Source: Bacillota bacterium
GTDB taxonomy: Bacteria > Bacillota > Dethiobacteria > Dethiobacterales > Dethiobacteraceae
Reading direction: 5' to 3'
DNA: 6,404 nt
Assembly (NCBI GenBank): GCA_024650095.1
Contig: JANKMV010000108.1
Span: forward strand, 1 to 6,404
In this document: in pieces, positions 1 through 6,404 of the stretch
Layout of the letters: every line of letters starts with the position of its first letter
How positions within the stretch are numbered: the first letter of the stretch is position 1
Made by a program: the position numbers and the translations under genes
Notes under the pieces: model-generated
The model's database searches: none
What the model saw: the letters and a program-made list of their open reading frames with translations, nothing else
What the model was told of the DNA's origin: nothing

Positions 1-306
1 ACATGAATGCGACGTAGAGTATGGTTGAGATGAAAGACATGAATGCGACGAAGAGCTTGGTTGAGATGAAAGACATGAATGCGACGTAGAGTATGGTTGA
101 GATGAAAGACATGAATGCGACGAAGAGCTTGGTTGAGATGAAAGACATGAATGCGACGTAGAGTATGGTTGAGATGAAAGACATGAATGCGACGAAGAGT
201 ATGGTTGAGATGAAAGACATGGATGCGATGAAGAGTATGGTTGGAATGAAAGACATGGATGCGATGAAGAGTATGGTTGGGATGAAAGACATGGATGCGA
301 TGAAGA
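1..306. repeat. 36-bp tandem repeat array (minisatellite), 8.5 copies, continuing beyond the left edge
   Basis: Eight full 36-bp units begin at 1, 37, 73, 109, 145, 181, 217 and 253, and a half unit fills 289-306. Units 1, 3 and 5 are identical to each other, and so are units 2 and 4, so the left part is a 72-bp higher-order repeat present 2.5 times. Units 6 to 8 are a different variant set (GAT for AAT, ATG for ACG, GGA or GGG for GAG in the plus frame beginning at position 3). Within units 7 and 8 an ATG recurs every 9 bp in that frame, which suggests the 36-mer grew from a 9-bp element. The repeats abut with no spacers. The array lies downstream of ntpD, past a REP-like palindrome. Its left end is not seen, so the full copy number is unknown. 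Function is unknown: it may be part of a repetitive protein gene or a non-coding variable-number repeat. Confidence 0.97.
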
Positions 307-404
307 AAGCAACAATTTTGAGAATATATCACAGATCAGGAGATATGAACGTAAAGGCAAACATGGCCGCCATTATAGCCCCAAGGTGTAGGGAACGGTC
401 TTGA
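165..404 (+). other. Met-rich repetitive reading frame, doubtful gene or remnant
   Basis: This frame opens at an ATG inside repeat unit 5 and gives 79 residues: about four 12-residue repeats such as MKDMDAMKSMVG, then a non-repetitive basic tail of about 32 residues. In the two rightmost full units every third residue is Met (MKD-MDA-MKS-MVG); in the leftward units one Met is Thr and some Gly are Glu. The same frame continues upstream through the array but meets TAG at 159-161, 87-89 and 15-17, one in each 72-bp repeat. There is no convincing ribosome binding site before the ATG at 165. The stop region lies inside the REP-like hairpin. No family is recognised. MxxM spacing is seen in some metal-binding Met-rich proteins, but that is only an analogy. 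It is most likely not an independent gene; it could be the 3' end of a decayed repetitive gene lying to the left. Confidence 0.2.
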
Positions 405-417
405 CCGTTCCGCCTTG
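382..417. repeat. REP-like palindromic element with GTAG foot
   Basis: Positions 392-399 pair perfectly with 404-411 (8 bp, closing a CTTG loop). An outer 5-bp stem pairs 382-386 with 413-417, separated from the inner stem by a bulge. The tetranucleotide GTAG (388-391) sits directly at the 5' base of the inner stem on the plus strand. That is the arrangement of bacterial REP sequences recognised by REP-associated tyrosine transposases (RAYTs/TnpA-REP). The palindrome is intergenic, about 70 nt past the end of ntpD, a usual place for such elements. Neither strand has a T tract after it, so it is not a standard intrinsic terminator, though a hairpin here could protect the 3' end of the operon mRNA. 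Assignment to a REP family is inferred from architecture only; other genomic copies cannot be checked here. Confidence 0.6.
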
Positions 418-489
418 TGACATTGGCATATATTTGGTACGATGATTATTTTTCAAATCCTAGTGTGAACAAAAAGGTGAGCGTTTGTT

Positions 490-1125
490 TTAGGCTTCTT
501 TGCGGACGATGTCCTTTATTTTCATGAGCCGGACGAGGGCGCCTCGTTCGTTTTCGTCTAGCTTCATACGAATGTATTTAATGGTTTCTTCTAGTTCTGG
601 GATCATGACGTGCTCAAGGGCGTTTACGCGTCGCCGGGTTTTATCAATCTCATCGGCGAGAAGATACACGGATTTTTCCAGTTCCGCCAGGTGAATCAGT
701 TCGGGTAAGACCGTTGCCAGGGTGGCAATGGAGGTGTCTAATTCGCCTGATGTAGTGGCAAAGCCGTACGGTGTCACGTTATTTTCTTCCTCTTCTTGTT
801 CCACAGGGGTGATCTTGGGCACATGGACACTCATGATATTAATGGTCTCTACACCCACCGCCATCGTGGCCGTGGGGTACATGATGGCTTCTTCTAGCGT
901 TTCGCCACTCATGACAGCACTGGCGAGAAGAAAATTAGCAAAGGAGCGAGAGAGTTGCTCTTCCAACGTTTCGCGTAACTTTTTATTCTCTCTAATGAGG
1001 ACCAAGAAGCGGCGCATTAGTTCATCACGTTTATCTTTTAAAAGCTTATGACCACGTACTGCCATTTGCAGACGGCCCTTTAAGCGATTTAATTCCATGC
1101 GGGTTGGATTAACTTGAATCTCCAT
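490..1125 (-). CDS. ntpD: V/A-type ATP synthase subunit D (central stalk)
   Basis: The 211-residue product is subunit D, the long antiparallel coiled coil that forms the rotor axle inside the A3B3 head and turns with subunit F. The N-terminal helix carries the family signature NPTRMELNRLKGRL (residues 6-19) followed by RGHKLLKDKRDELMRRF (24-40). The C-terminal helix carries LADEIDKTRRRVNALEHV (156-173), then IPELEETIKYIRMKLDENE (175-193) and RLMKIKD (199-205). Between them is a less conserved stretch of about 80 residues with an acidic run (EQEEEE, 109-114). The length is normal for the family. The ATG start lies 3 nt after the ntpB stop and 8 nt after a GAGGAGG site, so it is probably translated by coupling to ntpB. 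It is the last recognisable gene of the operon in the window. No terminator with a clear stem and T tract follows the TAA. Confidence 0.97.
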   Translation of the reverse strand: MEIQVNPTRMELNRLKGRLQMAVRGHKLLKDKRDELMRRFLVLIRENKKLRETLEEQLSRSFANFLLASAVMSGETLEEAIMYPTATMAVGVETINIMSVHVPKITPVEQEEEENNVTPYGFATTSGELDTSIATLATVLPELIHLAELEKSVYLLADEIDKTRRRVNALEHVMIPELEETIKYIRMKLDENERGALVRLMKIKDIVRKEA

Positions 1126-1128
1126 ACC

Positions 1129-2508
1129 CTATTCCTCCTCGAGTGGCAGGTATTTTTCCAGGTACTCATCACGCACACGTTTTAATTCGTTGCGTGGCAA
1201 GAGGGCTAGGAGCTCCCAGCCAATGGTGAGGGTATCTAGAATACTGCGGTCCTCGTTTTCACCTTGTTTAACGTAGCGACTTTCAAATTCATCGGCAAAG
1301 TGGGCGAAAAGCTTATCGGAATCGGAGAGGGCTGCTTCGCCGAGGATGGCGGCCAATTCTTTCGCTTCTTTACCCCGTGCATAGCCAGCATAAAGTTGGT
1401 TGAGCACATCCGCATGGTCCTCACGCGTTTTATCTTTACCAATACCCTTATCTTTGAGGCGAGACAGGGAAGGTAGTACATCCACCGGGGGATAAATACC
1501 CTTACGGTGCAGGGAACGACTCAGGATGATTTGACCTTCTGTAATATAGCCGGTTAAATCCGGAATGGGATGTGTTTTATCGTCTTCTGGCATGGTGAGG
1601 ATGGGAATTTGGGTGATGGACCCTTCCACACCACGGATGCGACCGGCGCGCTCGTAGAGTGTAGCTAAGTCTGTATAGAGATAACCGGGGTAACCACGAC
1701 GGCCGGGAACTTCCTTGCGGGCTGCGGAGATTTCCCGCAGTGCTTCTGCATAGTTGGTCATGTCTGTCATGATGACAAGTACATGCATGCCTTTGTCGTA
1801 GGCGAGATATTCCGCAGCTGTGAGCGCCATCCGTGGCGTGGCGATACGTTCAATGGCCGGGTCATCTGCCAGGTTCATAAAGAGCACGGACCGATCAATG
1901 GAACCTGTTTTACGGAAATCGGAAATGAAGAAATCGGCTTCTTCAAAGGTAATGCCCATCGCGGCAAAGACGATGGCAAATTTAGATTCGGCTCCTAGCA
2001 CCTTGGCCTGCCGGGCAATTTGCGCGGCGAGGCGGTTATGGGGAAGACCAGAGCCTGAGAAGATGGGAAGCTTTTGGCCCCGCACCAAGGTATTTAAGCC
2101 ATCAATGGTGGAGACTCCCGTTTGAATAAACTCAGAGGGGTAATTACGAGCATAAGGATTAAGCGGTAGCCCATTAATATCTCGACGAAATTCGGGGATG
2201 ATTTTAGGTCCATTATCACGAGGACGACCAAGGCCGTCAAAAACGCGACCTAACATATCCATGGAGACAGGTAGTTCAATACCGTGGCCTAAAAAGCGTA
2301 CTTTTGATTCATTCACGTTGAGTCCACTGGTACCTTCAAAAATTTGCACCAACGCCTTGTCGCGATTAATTTCCAGTACGCGACCACGTCGGATCGAACC
2401 GTCTTTTAACTCAATTTCAGCCAACTCACCAAAGGTGACGCCTTCCACATGTTCAACCAACATCAACGGGCCGACGATTTCCGAAACACTACGATACTCT
2501 TTTTGCAT
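1129..2508 (-). CDS. ntpB: V/A-type ATP synthase subunit B (non-catalytic head subunit)
   Basis: The 459-residue product is subunit B, which alternates with A in the A3B3 head and completes the nucleotide site at the A-B interface. The N-terminal beta-barrel spans about residues 1-75. The P-loop position reads SGSGLPHN (151-158), lacking the Walker lysine, which is normal for B and shows that it is not the catalytic subunit. The alpha/beta ATPase signature [10 protein letters not shown] is at 340-349, and the following Arg350 matches the arginine finger described for E. hirae NtpB. Length matches the family. The ATG is preceded by AAGGAGG (2516-2522 on the complementary strand) with 7 nt of spacing, the strongest site in the operon, and lies 17 nt after the ntpA stop. 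The C-terminal Glu codons also supply the ribosome binding site of ntpD. No sign of damage. Confidence 0.98.
   Translation of the reverse strand: MQKEYRSVSEIVGPLMLVEHVEGVTFGELAEIELKDGSIRRGRVLEINRDKALVQIFEGTSGLNVNESKVRFLGHGIELPVSMDMLGRVFDGLGRPRDNGPKIIPEFRRDINGLPLNPYARNYPSEFIQTGVSTIDGLNTLVRGQKLPIFSGSGLPHNRLAAQIARQAKVLGAESKFAIVFAAMGITFEEADFFISDFRKTGSIDRSVLFMNLADDPAIERIATPRMALTAAEYLAYDKGMHVLVIMTDMTNYAEALREISAARKEVPGRRGYPGYLYTDLATLYERAGRIRGVEGSITQIPILTMPEDDKTHPIPDLTGYITEGQIILSRSLHRKGIYPPVDVLPSLSRLKDKGIGKDKTREDHADVLNQLYAGYARGKEAKELAAILGEAALSDSDKLFAHFADEFESRYVKQGENEDRSILDTLTIGWELLALLPRNELKRVRDEYLEKYLPLEEE
1134..1140 (-). promoter_or_regulatory. Ribosome binding site of ntpD inside the ntpB 3' end
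   Basis: GAGGAGG lies on the minus strand 8 nt before the ntpD ATG. The same bases encode the terminal Glu residues of subunit B, and the B stop codon falls between site and start. This arrangement favours translational coupling of D to B, although B is needed at three copies per complex and D at one. Confidence 0.85.
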
Positions 2509-2525
2509 GGCGGTTCCTCCTTCCC

Positions 2526-4313
2526 TTACGCGTACTGCGACTCAAGGTCATCACCGGTTAAGCCAGCAATCTGTTCCCTGATGGCAGTTTCAATTTTATC
2601 CATGGCAGCCAGATCGTCTTCAGCGAGGTAACGAGCACGCGCAATCTGGTCACGCACGGGGAGTTTGAGAATTTCTAAGAGATTAGCACCCTGTTGGGTG
2701 GCCTGTAATCCCTGATGGTGAAAATGCATAATGAGCTTCATCATTTTAAACTGCTTTTCCAAAGATGCATAGGTGTCCACTTCGTGGAAAGAGTTTTGGT
2801 GCAAGAAATCTTCACGGATGGAACGTGCTGTTTCCAGGGTAAGACGCTCTTTTTCGGAGAGAGCCTCCACACCAACGAGGCGCACAATTTCCTCGAGTTC
2901 GGCTTCTTCTTGCAGGATGCGCATGGCTTCACCACGCAAATCCACCCATTCACTGCCTGCGTTATCTTTGTAGTAGTCAGTAAAGTTATCTGTATAGAGC
3001 GAGTATGAGTTGAGCCAGTTAATGGCGGGGAAGTGGCGACGATAGGCCAGCGTGGCATCTAGCGCCCAGAATACTTTAACGATACGAAGCGTATTTTGCG
3101 AGACGGGCTCGGAGATATCACCACCGGGAGGGGAAACGGCACCTACAGCCGTTAACGCTCCGATGCGACCTTCTTGGCCAAGGCAGGTGACTTTACCCGC
3201 GCGCTCATAAAACTCGGCTAAACGAGAGCCTAGATACGCAGGATAGCCTTCTTCACCAGGCATCTCTTCCAAACGGCCAGACATTTCGCGAAGGGCTTCC
3301 GCCCAGCGGGACGTAGAATCCGCCATCAGAGCCACACTATAGCCCATGTCACGGAAGTATTCAGCAATGGTAATCCCTGTATAGATGGAGGCCTCACGGG
3401 CCGCAACGGGCATGTCCGAGGTGTTGGCAATGAGGACAGTCCGCTTCATCAAAGGTTCGCCACTTTTGGGGTCTTTTAACTCGGGAAATTCATTTAACAC
3501 ATCTGTCATTTCGTTGCCGCGTTCACCGCAACCAACATAAACAACAATTTCTGCATCTGCCCATTTAGCCAGCTGATGCTGCGTCACCGTTTTACCGGAG
3601 CCGAACGGTCCTGGAATACTAGCAGTACCCCCCCTGGCTACGGGAAAGAACATGTCAATGACGCGCTGTCCCGTAATGAGTGGCTCTGTGGGGGAGAGTT
3701 TTTCAGTATAGGGACGGCCACGACGTACAGGCCATGTTTGTAACATGGAGACTTCCGTGGTTTTGCCGTCTTTTTCTACTCTAGCGACGGTGTCTTCAAT
3801 CACGGCTTCACCCTCATGTAAAAAGGTGAGTGTACCCTCAACGCCAGGTGGTACCATTACTTTATGCACAACCAACGTTGTCTCTTGCACTGTACCTACG
3901 ATGTCTCCGCCCTGGACAAATTGCCCCAGCGGCATCACGGGTTTAAAGTTCCATTTGCGCGTGCGACTAAGAGATTGTACCTCTACTCCGCGGGCAATAC
4001 GTGAGCCCACTTGTTCGTAGATGGCATCAAGGGGACGTTGAATGCCGTCATAAATAGATTCTATGAGGCCAGGTCCTAATTCCACACTTAGAGCCATACC
4101 GGTGGTATAAACCGGTTCACCAGGCCCGAGTCCACCCGTCTCCTCATAAACCTGAATGGATGCGGTATCGCCCCGAACTTCGATAATTTCACCAATAAGG
4201 CGGTTCTCGCTGACGCGGACAACGTCAAACATTTTGGCGCCTTCCATGTGCTCGGCCACAACGAGTGGGCCAGAAACTTTAATTACTCTACCCACATTTT
4301 CTGTATTGGTCAA
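2526..4313 (-). CDS. ntpA: V/A-type ATP synthase subunit A (catalytic head subunit)
   Basis: The 595-residue product is subunit A, which hydrolyses or synthesises ATP in the cytoplasmic A3B3 head. Residues 1-75 form the N-terminal barrel. About 110-200 is the extra region typical of A subunits and absent from F-type beta ([13 protein letters not shown] near 128-140). The Walker A motif GPFGSGKT is at 235-242 (Lys241). GERGNE follows at 263-268, with Glu264 as the expected catalytic glutamate and Arg265 beside it. The Walker B segment runs into [13 protein letters not shown] (331-343), and the signature [10 protein letters not shown] is at 429-438. The start is TTG: it lies 9 nt after a GAGGG site and 2 nt after the ntpG stop. 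The next ATG (residue 23) would remove part of the conserved barrel, so TTG is preferred. Length is normal and all key residues are present. Confidence 0.98.
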   Translation of the reverse strand: MTNTENVGRVIKVSGPLVVAEHMEGAKMFDVVRVSENRLIGEIIEVRGDTASIQVYEETGGLGPGEPVYTTGMALSVELGPGLIESIYDGIQRPLDAIYEQVGSRIARGVEVQSLSRTRKWNFKPVMPLGQFVQGGDIVGTVQETTLVVHKVMVPPGVEGTLTFLHEGEAVIEDTVARVEKDGKTTEVSMLQTWPVRRGRPYTEKLSPTEPLITGQRVIDMFFPVARGGTASIPGPFGSGKTVTQHQLAKWADAEIVVYVGCGERGNEMTDVLNEFPELKDPKSGEPLMKRTVLIANTSDMPVAAREASIYTGITIAEYFRDMGYSVALMADSTSRWAEALREMSGRLEEMPGEEGYPAYLGSRLAEFYERAGKVTCLGQEGRIGALTAVGAVSPPGGDISEPVSQNTLRIVKVFWALDATLAYRRHFPAINWLNSYSLYTDNFTDYYKDNAGSEWVDLRGEAMRILQEEAELEEIVRLVGVEALSEKERLTLETARSIREDFLHQNSFHEVDTYASLEKQFKMMKLIMHFHHQGLQATQQGANLLEILKLPVRDQIARARYLAEDDLAAMDKIETAIREQIAGLTGDDLESQYA

Positions 4314-4315
4314 AG

Positions 4316-4648
4316 CTAACTACCCTCTTTCCCAAATAAGATATCTGCGCCAATGGCTTTCTCTGCGTTCTTTTTAATCTGCAACATTCCTAAACCTAAG
4401 GTACCTTGGTTGTTGGGAATGAGTACAATCGCCGGTAGCTGTTTTTTTTGTAGCGCAGCTATCTGTGGCTGAATGTCTTTTGCCACAGCTTCCGTAATAC
4501 AGATGACTGCCACGTTATCCTTCGCAATTTTGTTTAGGGCGCCCACCGCCTCTTCATTGCTGGTTACCGGGAAGGTGGTTACACCAAGCGCCTTAAAACC
4601 TAAAATAGAGTCTTTGTCTCCTACAACGGCGACCTTATACATAGACAT
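4316..4648 (-). CDS. ntpG: V/A-type ATP synthase subunit F (central stalk)
   Basis: The product of 110 residues is subunit F (named NtpG in E. hirae), a small Rossmann-like protein that binds the D axle. The N-terminal strand and turn [20 protein letters not shown] is the family hallmark. [14 protein letters not shown] lies mid-protein, and [17 protein letters not shown] precedes the C-terminal helix that normally inserts into the head. Three in-frame starts are possible: GTG at 4651, ATG at 4648 and ATG at 4642. An AAAGG site (4656-4660) is 4, 7 and 13 nt from them, so ATG 4648 is preferred. A stronger GGAGGAG (4668-4674) is too distant for 4648 unless it acts with the overlap. The gene overlaps the end of ntpC by 14 nt, which points to coupled translation. 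Confidence 0.95.
   Translation of the reverse strand: MSMYKVAVVGDKDSILGFKALGVTTFPVTSNEEAVGALNKIAKDNVAVICITEAVAKDIQPQIAALQKKQLPAIVLIPNNQGTLGLGMLQIKKNAEKAIGADILFGKEGS
4323..4327 (-). promoter_or_regulatory. Ribosome binding site deciding the TTG start of ntpA
   Basis: GAGGG on the minus strand is within an AAAGAGGG context, 9 nt before the TTG at 4313-4311. It overlaps the last codons of the subunit F gene (Lys-Glu-Gly-Ser then TAG). The spacing supports TTG as the real start of subunit A; no ATG occurs nearby in that frame. Confidence 0.8.
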
Positions 4649-5639
4649 CACGTAGCCTTTCTCTGATCTCCTCCACGGGCAATTGATTTATTTTTCCCAC
4701 CATTACGATGCGGATTGTTTTTAATTCGTTTTCCTTGGCCAACAGGTAGCCGACGATGGGTTCTGGGCCGAAGGTACTATACTTGGCCAGCTTAATATAC
4801 TGAATTAAAAAGTCATCGAGCAATTTTTCATACCGGGTCATCGTATCGGTTTTCTGGTACGCCAAGATGCCTTCTTCAACGACCTTCGAATAACGACCAA
4901 AGCTCAAACGGTCAATTACTATTTCCATGGGCTCACCCAATTGCACGAGCTTGATGATGTTAATATCCCCAGCGGGCAATAAGGCGCTCTCTAAAAATTC
5001 TTTAGAACGACCGAGACGTTGAACTCGTAAAAATGTTTTAATGTTTATAAGATCCACAAGGCGAATAAAGTACCCCGTCATAAATGGAGATTTAAGTTCT
5101 TGTAGCGTTGAAAATATATCTGCATACATCGCTCGATCCAGCAACAAATCAACTATTTGAGGATTGACATCCACACGGAACTGTTCCGTTATACTTTCAG
5201 TCGCCTCACGCATACGTGGCGGTAGGTTTTTAAAATCACCCTCACCAACGGCACGAACTAATTCTGACAATGAAAGGTTGCCAATTTCCTGTACCAGTAA
5301 ATCGTCCCTGTTTTCCTCTAGCTGTTTAGCCTTAAGTAATACCTTGACATTATGGTAATCAAATTTACTGGCAAAAAGGTTGATAATTTCGGGATTGGGT
5401 ACAAACTTACGTAATTCAAGGTAAACACGGCGCAATTCCGCTTCGAGGATTTTTTCATATGCAAAGGCGCTTGTAGATTCGGATAAATATCCGGCATACT
5501 CGCTTTCCGACAAGATTTTTAGTGCTTCCTCCGCACTCTTAGCCTCTACCATTCGTTCAATTTTACCGCTGTCTAGTAACCGTGATTCCATCGCACGAAC
5601 ACGACCCACTGCATAGGCATACCGATCGTTATTTAGCAC
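4635..5639 (-). CDS. ntpC: V/A-type ATP synthase subunit C (d-type, rotor-ring connector)
   Basis: The 334-residue product is subunit C (homologue of eukaryotic subunit d), the helical funnel that seats the central shaft on the membrane K ring. Family landmarks include RYAYAVGRVRAMESRLL near the N terminus (6-22), KFDYHNVKVLLKA (92-104), DLINIKTFLRVQRLG (196-210) and the C-terminal GPEPIVGYLLAKENELKTIR (291-310). Length matches the usual 320-350 residues, and there are no membrane segments, as expected for a peripheral protein. The start is GTG, 8 nt after a perfect AAAGGAGG; the next ATG is at residue 17, inside the conserved N-terminal block. It is separated from ntpE by 97 nt, the largest gap of the operon, and its 3' end overlaps the subunit F gene. 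Confidence 0.96.
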   Translation of the reverse strand: MLNNDRYAYAVGRVRAMESRLLDSGKIERMVEAKSAEEALKILSESEYAGYLSESTSAFAYEKILEAELRRVYLELRKFVPNPEIINLFASKFDYHNVKVLLKAKQLEENRDDLLVQEIGNLSLSELVRAVGEGDFKNLPPRMREATESITEQFRVDVNPQIVDLLLDRAMYADIFSTLQELKSPFMTGYFIRLVDLINIKTFLRVQRLGRSKEFLESALLPAGDINIIKLVQLGEPMEIVIDRLSFGRYSKVVEEGILAYQKTDTMTRYEKLLDDFLIQYIKLAKYSTFGPEPIVGYLLAKENELKTIRIVMVGKINQLPVEEIRERLRDVYV

Positions 5640-5647
5640 ATTCCAAG

Positions 5648-5655
5648 CCTCCTTT
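5648..5655 (-). promoter_or_regulatory. Ribosome binding site deciding the GTG start of ntpC
   Basis: AAAGGAGG on the minus strand, 8 nt before the GTG at 5639-5637. The near-consensus site and ideal spacing fix GTG as the start of subunit C. It lies about 22 nt downstream of the stem-loop at 5677-5706, so the hairpin does not cover it. Confidence 0.9.
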
Positions 5656-5676
5656 CCCTACGTTAGGTTAGAAGTT

Positions 5677-5706
5677 GGATACAGATGTAAAAAAACATCT
5701 ATATCC
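5677..5706 (-). promoter_or_regulatory. Intercistronic stem-loop between ntpE and ntpC
   Basis: In the minus-strand transcript, 5706-5695 pairs with 5688-5677 over 12 bp, closing a loop of six U. One pair is a G-U wobble (5682 with 5701); on the other strand this would be a C-A mismatch, so the structure fits RNA from the operon strand. It sits in the only sizeable gap inside the operon. No U tract follows the 3' side, so it is not a standard terminator. It may be an mRNA processing or stability element that separates the K-E part from the C-F-A-B-D part; this role is inferred. Confidence 0.65.
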
Positions 5707-5736
5707 TAGACGACTAAACCAAGGTGGTAAGTACCG

Positions 5737-6339
5737 TTATGATATAAAAAGGATTGCCGCAACGTCTGGTTCTAATTGATCACGTTGCATGCGTAGCAAG
5801 GAATTGAACGAACTGTTGATTTCCACATCGTCCTCACGCAAGACAAACCCACCTTGCATCTCACGGCTCTCTGTCGCCAGAGTCAACTTTCCAAGTTTAC
5901 CCTGCTGCAACAAGGCTTGATTAATTCGTAGCAATAGTTCATCTGTGAAGAGCACACGGTCAGCTTGGGAAACGATGATGGCCTCCGTTCCCGTTTGTGA
6001 TGCAGCAACGATCATAGTGTACAACAATTCTTTATATGCAAGAGGTTCAAGCGCCTGTAGACGGGCAATGGACTTCTCGAACGTTTCTTCAATACAGTTT
6101 TCCTTGGCAGACAAGATCGCTTTACGAGCATCTAATTCAGCAATGGTCTGAGCGCGTCGCAGCCGTTCCTGAGCCTGTTTAGTAGCATCTTCTAATACGG
6201 CAGCTTTTTTCGCCGCGGCAGTTTCTTGACCGTGGGCTAAAATAGCCGCCGCTTTTTGCTGTGCTTCTGCTAGGACAACTTCTGCCTGGCTATTGGCTTC
6301 GAACAAGATTCTTTCTCTGAGCTTTTCGGCCCCTGACAT
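5737..6339 (-). CDS. ntpE: V/A-type ATP synthase subunit E (peripheral stalk)
   Basis: The 200-residue product is subunit E, which pairs with a second helical subunit to form the stator stalk holding the A3B3 head against rotation. Residues 1 to about 90 form one long, Ala-, Gln- and Glu-rich helix suited to a coiled coil. About 95-200 form the globular head-binding domain, with the conserved stretch GGFVLREDDVEINSSFNSLL (163-182) and the family-typical end. Length is normal. The ATG start follows an AAGGGGGG site; the AA of this site belongs to the stop codon of subunit K, leaving 13 nt between the genes. The partner stalk subunit is not in the window and is usually encoded further upstream, before subunit I. 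Confidence 0.96.
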   Translation of the reverse strand: MSGAEKLRERILFEANSQAEVVLAEAQQKAAAILAHGQETAAAKKAAVLEDATKQAQERLRRAQTIAELDARKAILSAKENCIEETFEKSIARLQALEPLAYKELLYTMIVAASQTGTEAIIVSQADRVLFTDELLLRINQALLQQGKLGKLTLATESREMQGGFVLREDDVEINSSFNSLLRMQRDQLEPDVAAILFIS

Positions 6340-6352
6340 CTGTCAGCCCCCC

Positions 6353-6404
6353 TTAAACCGCAAAGAACAAGATCATAATGGACATCAACAGTGCAAACAC
6401 GGCA
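6353..6404 (-). CDS. ntpK: V/A-type ATP synthase subunit K, C-terminal end (partial)
   Basis: Only the last 16 codons and the TAA (6355-6353) lie in the window. They read AVFALLMSIMILFFAV, a hydrophobic segment matching the end of the last transmembrane helix of the proteolipid that forms the ion-carrying membrane ring. Its place just before ntpE, with 13 nt between, agrees with the standard gene order. The helix bearing the ion-binding glutamate is outside the window, so H+ versus Na+ use cannot be judged. The rest of the gene lies beyond the right edge. The identification rests on position and composition, as the segment is short. Confidence 0.85.
   Translation of the reverse strand, partial: AVFALLMSIMILFFAV

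Noticed and set aside
15..161. TAG read as pyrrolysine or by suppression to make a longer Met-rich protein
   Set aside because: The TAG codons arose as one copied change within the 72-bp dimer, no pyl gene is visible, and all operon stops (TAA or TAG) are used as normal stops, including TAG for ntpB and ntpG.
1..306. CRISPR array
   Set aside because: The 36-bp units abut directly with no unique spacers, and the unit is not palindromic. This is a plain tandem repeat.
338..347. AGGAGA followed by ATG at 345 as a small plus-strand gene
   Set aside because: Spacing of about 1 nt is too short for a ribosome site, and the frame ends at 404 with no recognisable product.
382..417. Rho-independent terminator of the ATPase operon
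   Set aside because: There is a strong stem but no T tract after it on either strand; the architecture fits a REP-like element better.
468..489. Weak stem after ntpD (468-473 with 484-489)
   Set aside because: It is a six-pair, A/T-rich stem with a 10-nt loop, and the T run lies within the hairpin, not after it.
1579..1602. Missing Walker lysine in subunit B taken as a defect
   Set aside because: The P-loop of B is degenerate throughout the family (and is at residues 151-158, not in this stretch); B is the non-catalytic subunit and keeps its arginine finger.
2198..2581. Long plus-strand open frame antisense to ntpB and the end of ntpA
   Set aside because: It is antisense to conserved coding sequence, has Ser/Thr/Arg-rich composition typical of a shadow frame, and matches no family. 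The other antisense frames across the operon were left out for the same reason.

Overview
The window holds most of a rotary V/A-type ATPase (NtpASE-type) operon, transcribed on the minus strand, followed downstream by a short intergenic region and a tandem-repeat array that runs off the left edge. In transcription order (right to left) the genes encode subunit K (last 16 residues only), E, C, F, A, B and D. This is the K-E-C-F-A-B-D order known from Enterococcus hirae and other Bacillota. Strong AAGGAGG-type ribosome binding sites, TTG and GTG starts and moderate GC content fit a low-to-medium-GC Bacillota anaerobe. A member of the Negativicutes or Clostridia is my guess, but no gene here fixes the genus.

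Operon (490-6404, minus). The genes are tightly packed. F overlaps C, A starts 2 nt after the F stop, B starts 17 nt after A, and D starts 3 nt after B. The one large gap, 97 nt between E and C, carries a 12-bp stem-loop. A (catalytic, intact P-loop) and B (non-catalytic, degenerate P-loop, arginine finger) form the A3B3 head. D and F form the central shaft. C links the shaft to the membrane ring. E is a peripheral-stalk subunit. K is the membrane ring that carries H+ or Na+. Subunit I and the second stalk subunit would lie upstream, beyond the right edge. The ion specificity cannot be judged because the ion-binding part of K is outside the window.

Downstream region (1-489). Directly after ntpD come about 72 nt with no recognisable feature (418-489), then a REP-like palindrome with a GTAG foot (382-417). 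Next is unassigned sequence (307-381), and then an array of 8.5 copies of a 36-bp unit (1-306). The array has nested 9-, 36- and 72-bp periodicity. On the plus strand one frame spells a Met-every-third-residue peptide but is stopped by TAG in alternate older-looking units. On the minus strand all three frames are open. Whether any of it is translated cannot be decided from this window. I see no clear intrinsic terminator for the operon and no operon promoter; the promoter must lie to the right.

The ATPase genes look intact and ordinary. The unusual material is the repeat array and the small non-coding structures around the operon.
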